The notes under the pieces were generated by a model that did not search any database, was not told the origin of the DNA, and worked only from the letters and a program-made list of their open reading frames with translations. Both the position numbers and the translations under genes were made by a program. Of a stretch of 8,221 bases of DNA, positions 7,385 through 8,221 are shown piece after piece. Every line of letters starts with the position of its first letter. Positions within the stretch are counted from its first letter, which is position 1. The stretch lies in NCBI GenBank assembly GCA_026389955.1, contig JAPLGY010000627.1:1-8221 (forward strand). The letters are read 5' to 3'. The stretch is from Caldilinea sp. GTDB lineage: Bacteria > Chloroflexota > Anaerolineae > Caldilineales > Caldilineaceae.

Positions 7385-7407
7385 ATGAATTTCAAAATAA
7401 ATATGAT
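7378..7407 (+). promoter_or_regulatory. Candidate sigma70-type promoter for the trypsin-like gene
   Basis: AAGACA (7378-7383, four of six matches) is followed by 18 bases and TATGAT (7402-7407, five of six matches). Transcription would start near 7414, leaving a leader of about 130 bases before the ATG at 7548. The -35 element overlaps that of the minus-strand promoter. Confidence 0.4.
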
Positions 7408-7547
7408 ACACTGAAATGCAGCAGACAAGTCGGATCCACCCCTGCAACCCAATTTGCCGGCCAGGGCAGCTAGAGGTTCTGAACAGTTTCATCCCAGACT
7501 TATTGCCGACTGATTGCAAACTCATCACAGACTCAGAAAGGAAACGT

Positions 7548-8221
7548 ATGCGTCAACAACAACGGTGGAAAAATTGGCTCTGGACCAGGAGCATTCTTGG
7601 GATCGGAGTCATCTGCGGAATTCTTGACGACAGCCAGCTGGCGCTGCAGGCCCAGACCCCGGCCCCCAAGACGCCGGACAGTTCGTCCGGCTCGTCTGTT
7701 GTCCACACCAAGCAGGTCAGCCAACGCCCGCGCCAGGGGTTGATCGTCGGCGGCCAGAACGCTGCCGTCGGCGAACTGCCCTGGCAGGTCGCTGTCTTGC
7801 CAGGCCAGTACCTCTGCGGTGGTACCCTGATCGATTCTCAGTGGGTGGTCACGGCTGCCCACTGTATGTTCGACGCTTCTGGCAATCAGATGGCGCCGAC
7901 AGCGGTCCAGGTAGTGGCGGGCGAATACAATCGTTCGCAGGACGATGGGACAGAACAGCAGCGTGGGGTCAGCACGATCATCGTGCACCCGGACTACAAC
8001 CCGAGGACCGAAAACCATGACATTGCTTTGTTGCAGCTGGCGACACCGGTGACCCTGGGCCCCAGCGTGGGGGTGCTGCCGCTTGTTTCCAGCCCACAAC
8101 AGGACGACCTGGTGGCGCCTGGGGTCAACGCGTTGGTTTCGGGGTGGGGGACGACGACAGAAGGAGGCGACACACCGGAAATTCTCCAGAAGGTGACGAT
8201 TCCCCTTGTAAGCAATGCGAC
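7548..8221 (+). CDS. Secreted trypsin-like serine protease, family S1 (3' end outside window)
   Basis: The frame is open from ATG at 7548 to the right edge (224 codons), with AAAGGA (7537-7542) five bases upstream. The N-terminus is basic (RQQQRWKNW) with a hydrophobic stretch (about 16-26) and a possible cleavage near ALQAQ, then a Ser/Pro/Thr-rich propeptide. The S1 domain starts at IVGGQNAAVGELPWQV (Ile66). The catalytic His105 is in VTAAHC and Asp158 is in ENHDIALLQL; Cys90 and Cys106 would form the usual His-loop disulfide. VSGWGTT (197-203) is the conserved strand further on. The catalytic Ser (GDSGGP) and the S1-pocket residue that sets specificity lie beyond the edge, so activity and trypsin versus chymotrypsin specificity are not shown. 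The residue before Ile66 is Leu (PRQGL|IVGG) rather than Arg or Lys. It diverges from the C13-like gene across a shared 274-bp regulatory region. Confidence 0.9.
   Translation, partial: MRQQQRWKNWLWTRSILGIGVICGILDDSQLALQAQTPAPKTPDSSSGSSVVHTKQVSQRPRQGLIVGGQNAAVGELPWQVAVLPGQYLCGGTLIDSQWVVTAAHCMFDASGNQMAPTAVQVVAGEYNRSQDDGTEQQRGVSTIIVHPDYNPRTENHDIALLQLATPVTLGPSVGVLPLVSSPQQDDLVAPGVNALVSGWGTTTEGGDTPEILQKVTIPLVSNA

Noticed and set aside
7274..7528. N-terminal extension of the C13-like protein to an ATG at 7528
   Set aside because: The extension translates promoter-like AT-rich DNA, would hide the signal peptide, and an adequate ribosome site precedes 7273.

Overview
The window (8.2 kb, high GC) is a block of genes for secreted, multidomain proteins. 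The likely source is Chloroflexota (Caldilineae or Anaerolineae type) or a similar environmental lineage. This rests on the secreted architecture: signal peptide, CARDB-like and repeated bacterial pre-peptidase C-terminal (PPC, 'EPDD ... DWVKF') domains, a Thr/Pro linker, and C-termini ending in a [FY]LP-type tail. The taxonomic call is inference from memory, not a database match. No tRNA, rRNA, CRISPR array, transposase or integrase is visible.

Layout, following minus-strand transcription from right to left. (1) 7273-5045 encodes a 742-residue secreted C13/caspase-like cysteine peptidase (PPC, FN3, Ig-like, then a catalytic domain with His476 and Cys521). (2) After a 50-bp gap, 4994-946 is a large gingipain-like (C25-type) protein: CARDB, four PPC domains, a Thr/Pro linker, a C25-like domain and a C-terminal Ig-like domain. 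As given, it is broken by two +1 frame changes, and the second coincides with the loss of about 34 residues from the middle of PPC domain 2. (3) After a 167-bp gap holding a perfect 22-bp palindrome, 778-1 is a secreted protein that runs off the left edge. It resembles DUF6345 and has a GHG ... SCQ pair spaced like a caspase-fold His/Cys dyad.

On the plus strand, diverging from gene 1, 7548-8221 is the N-terminal part of a secreted trypsin-like (S1) serine protease that runs off the right edge before its catalytic Ser. The 274-bp divergent intergenic region carries an AT-rich island with two plausible sigma70-type promoters, back to back, whose -35 elements overlap.

Taken together this looks like an extracellular proteolysis locus: three consecutive proteins with clan-CD-like His/Cys motifs next to a trypsin-like zymogen. 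Whether they act on each other (a cascade) or simply digest polymers outside the cell cannot be told from the sequence. The two proteins whose C-termini are visible share a terminal tail of the form GGx[VI][FY]LP[ST][IV]xR-stop, which suggests a common surface-sorting or anchoring signal.
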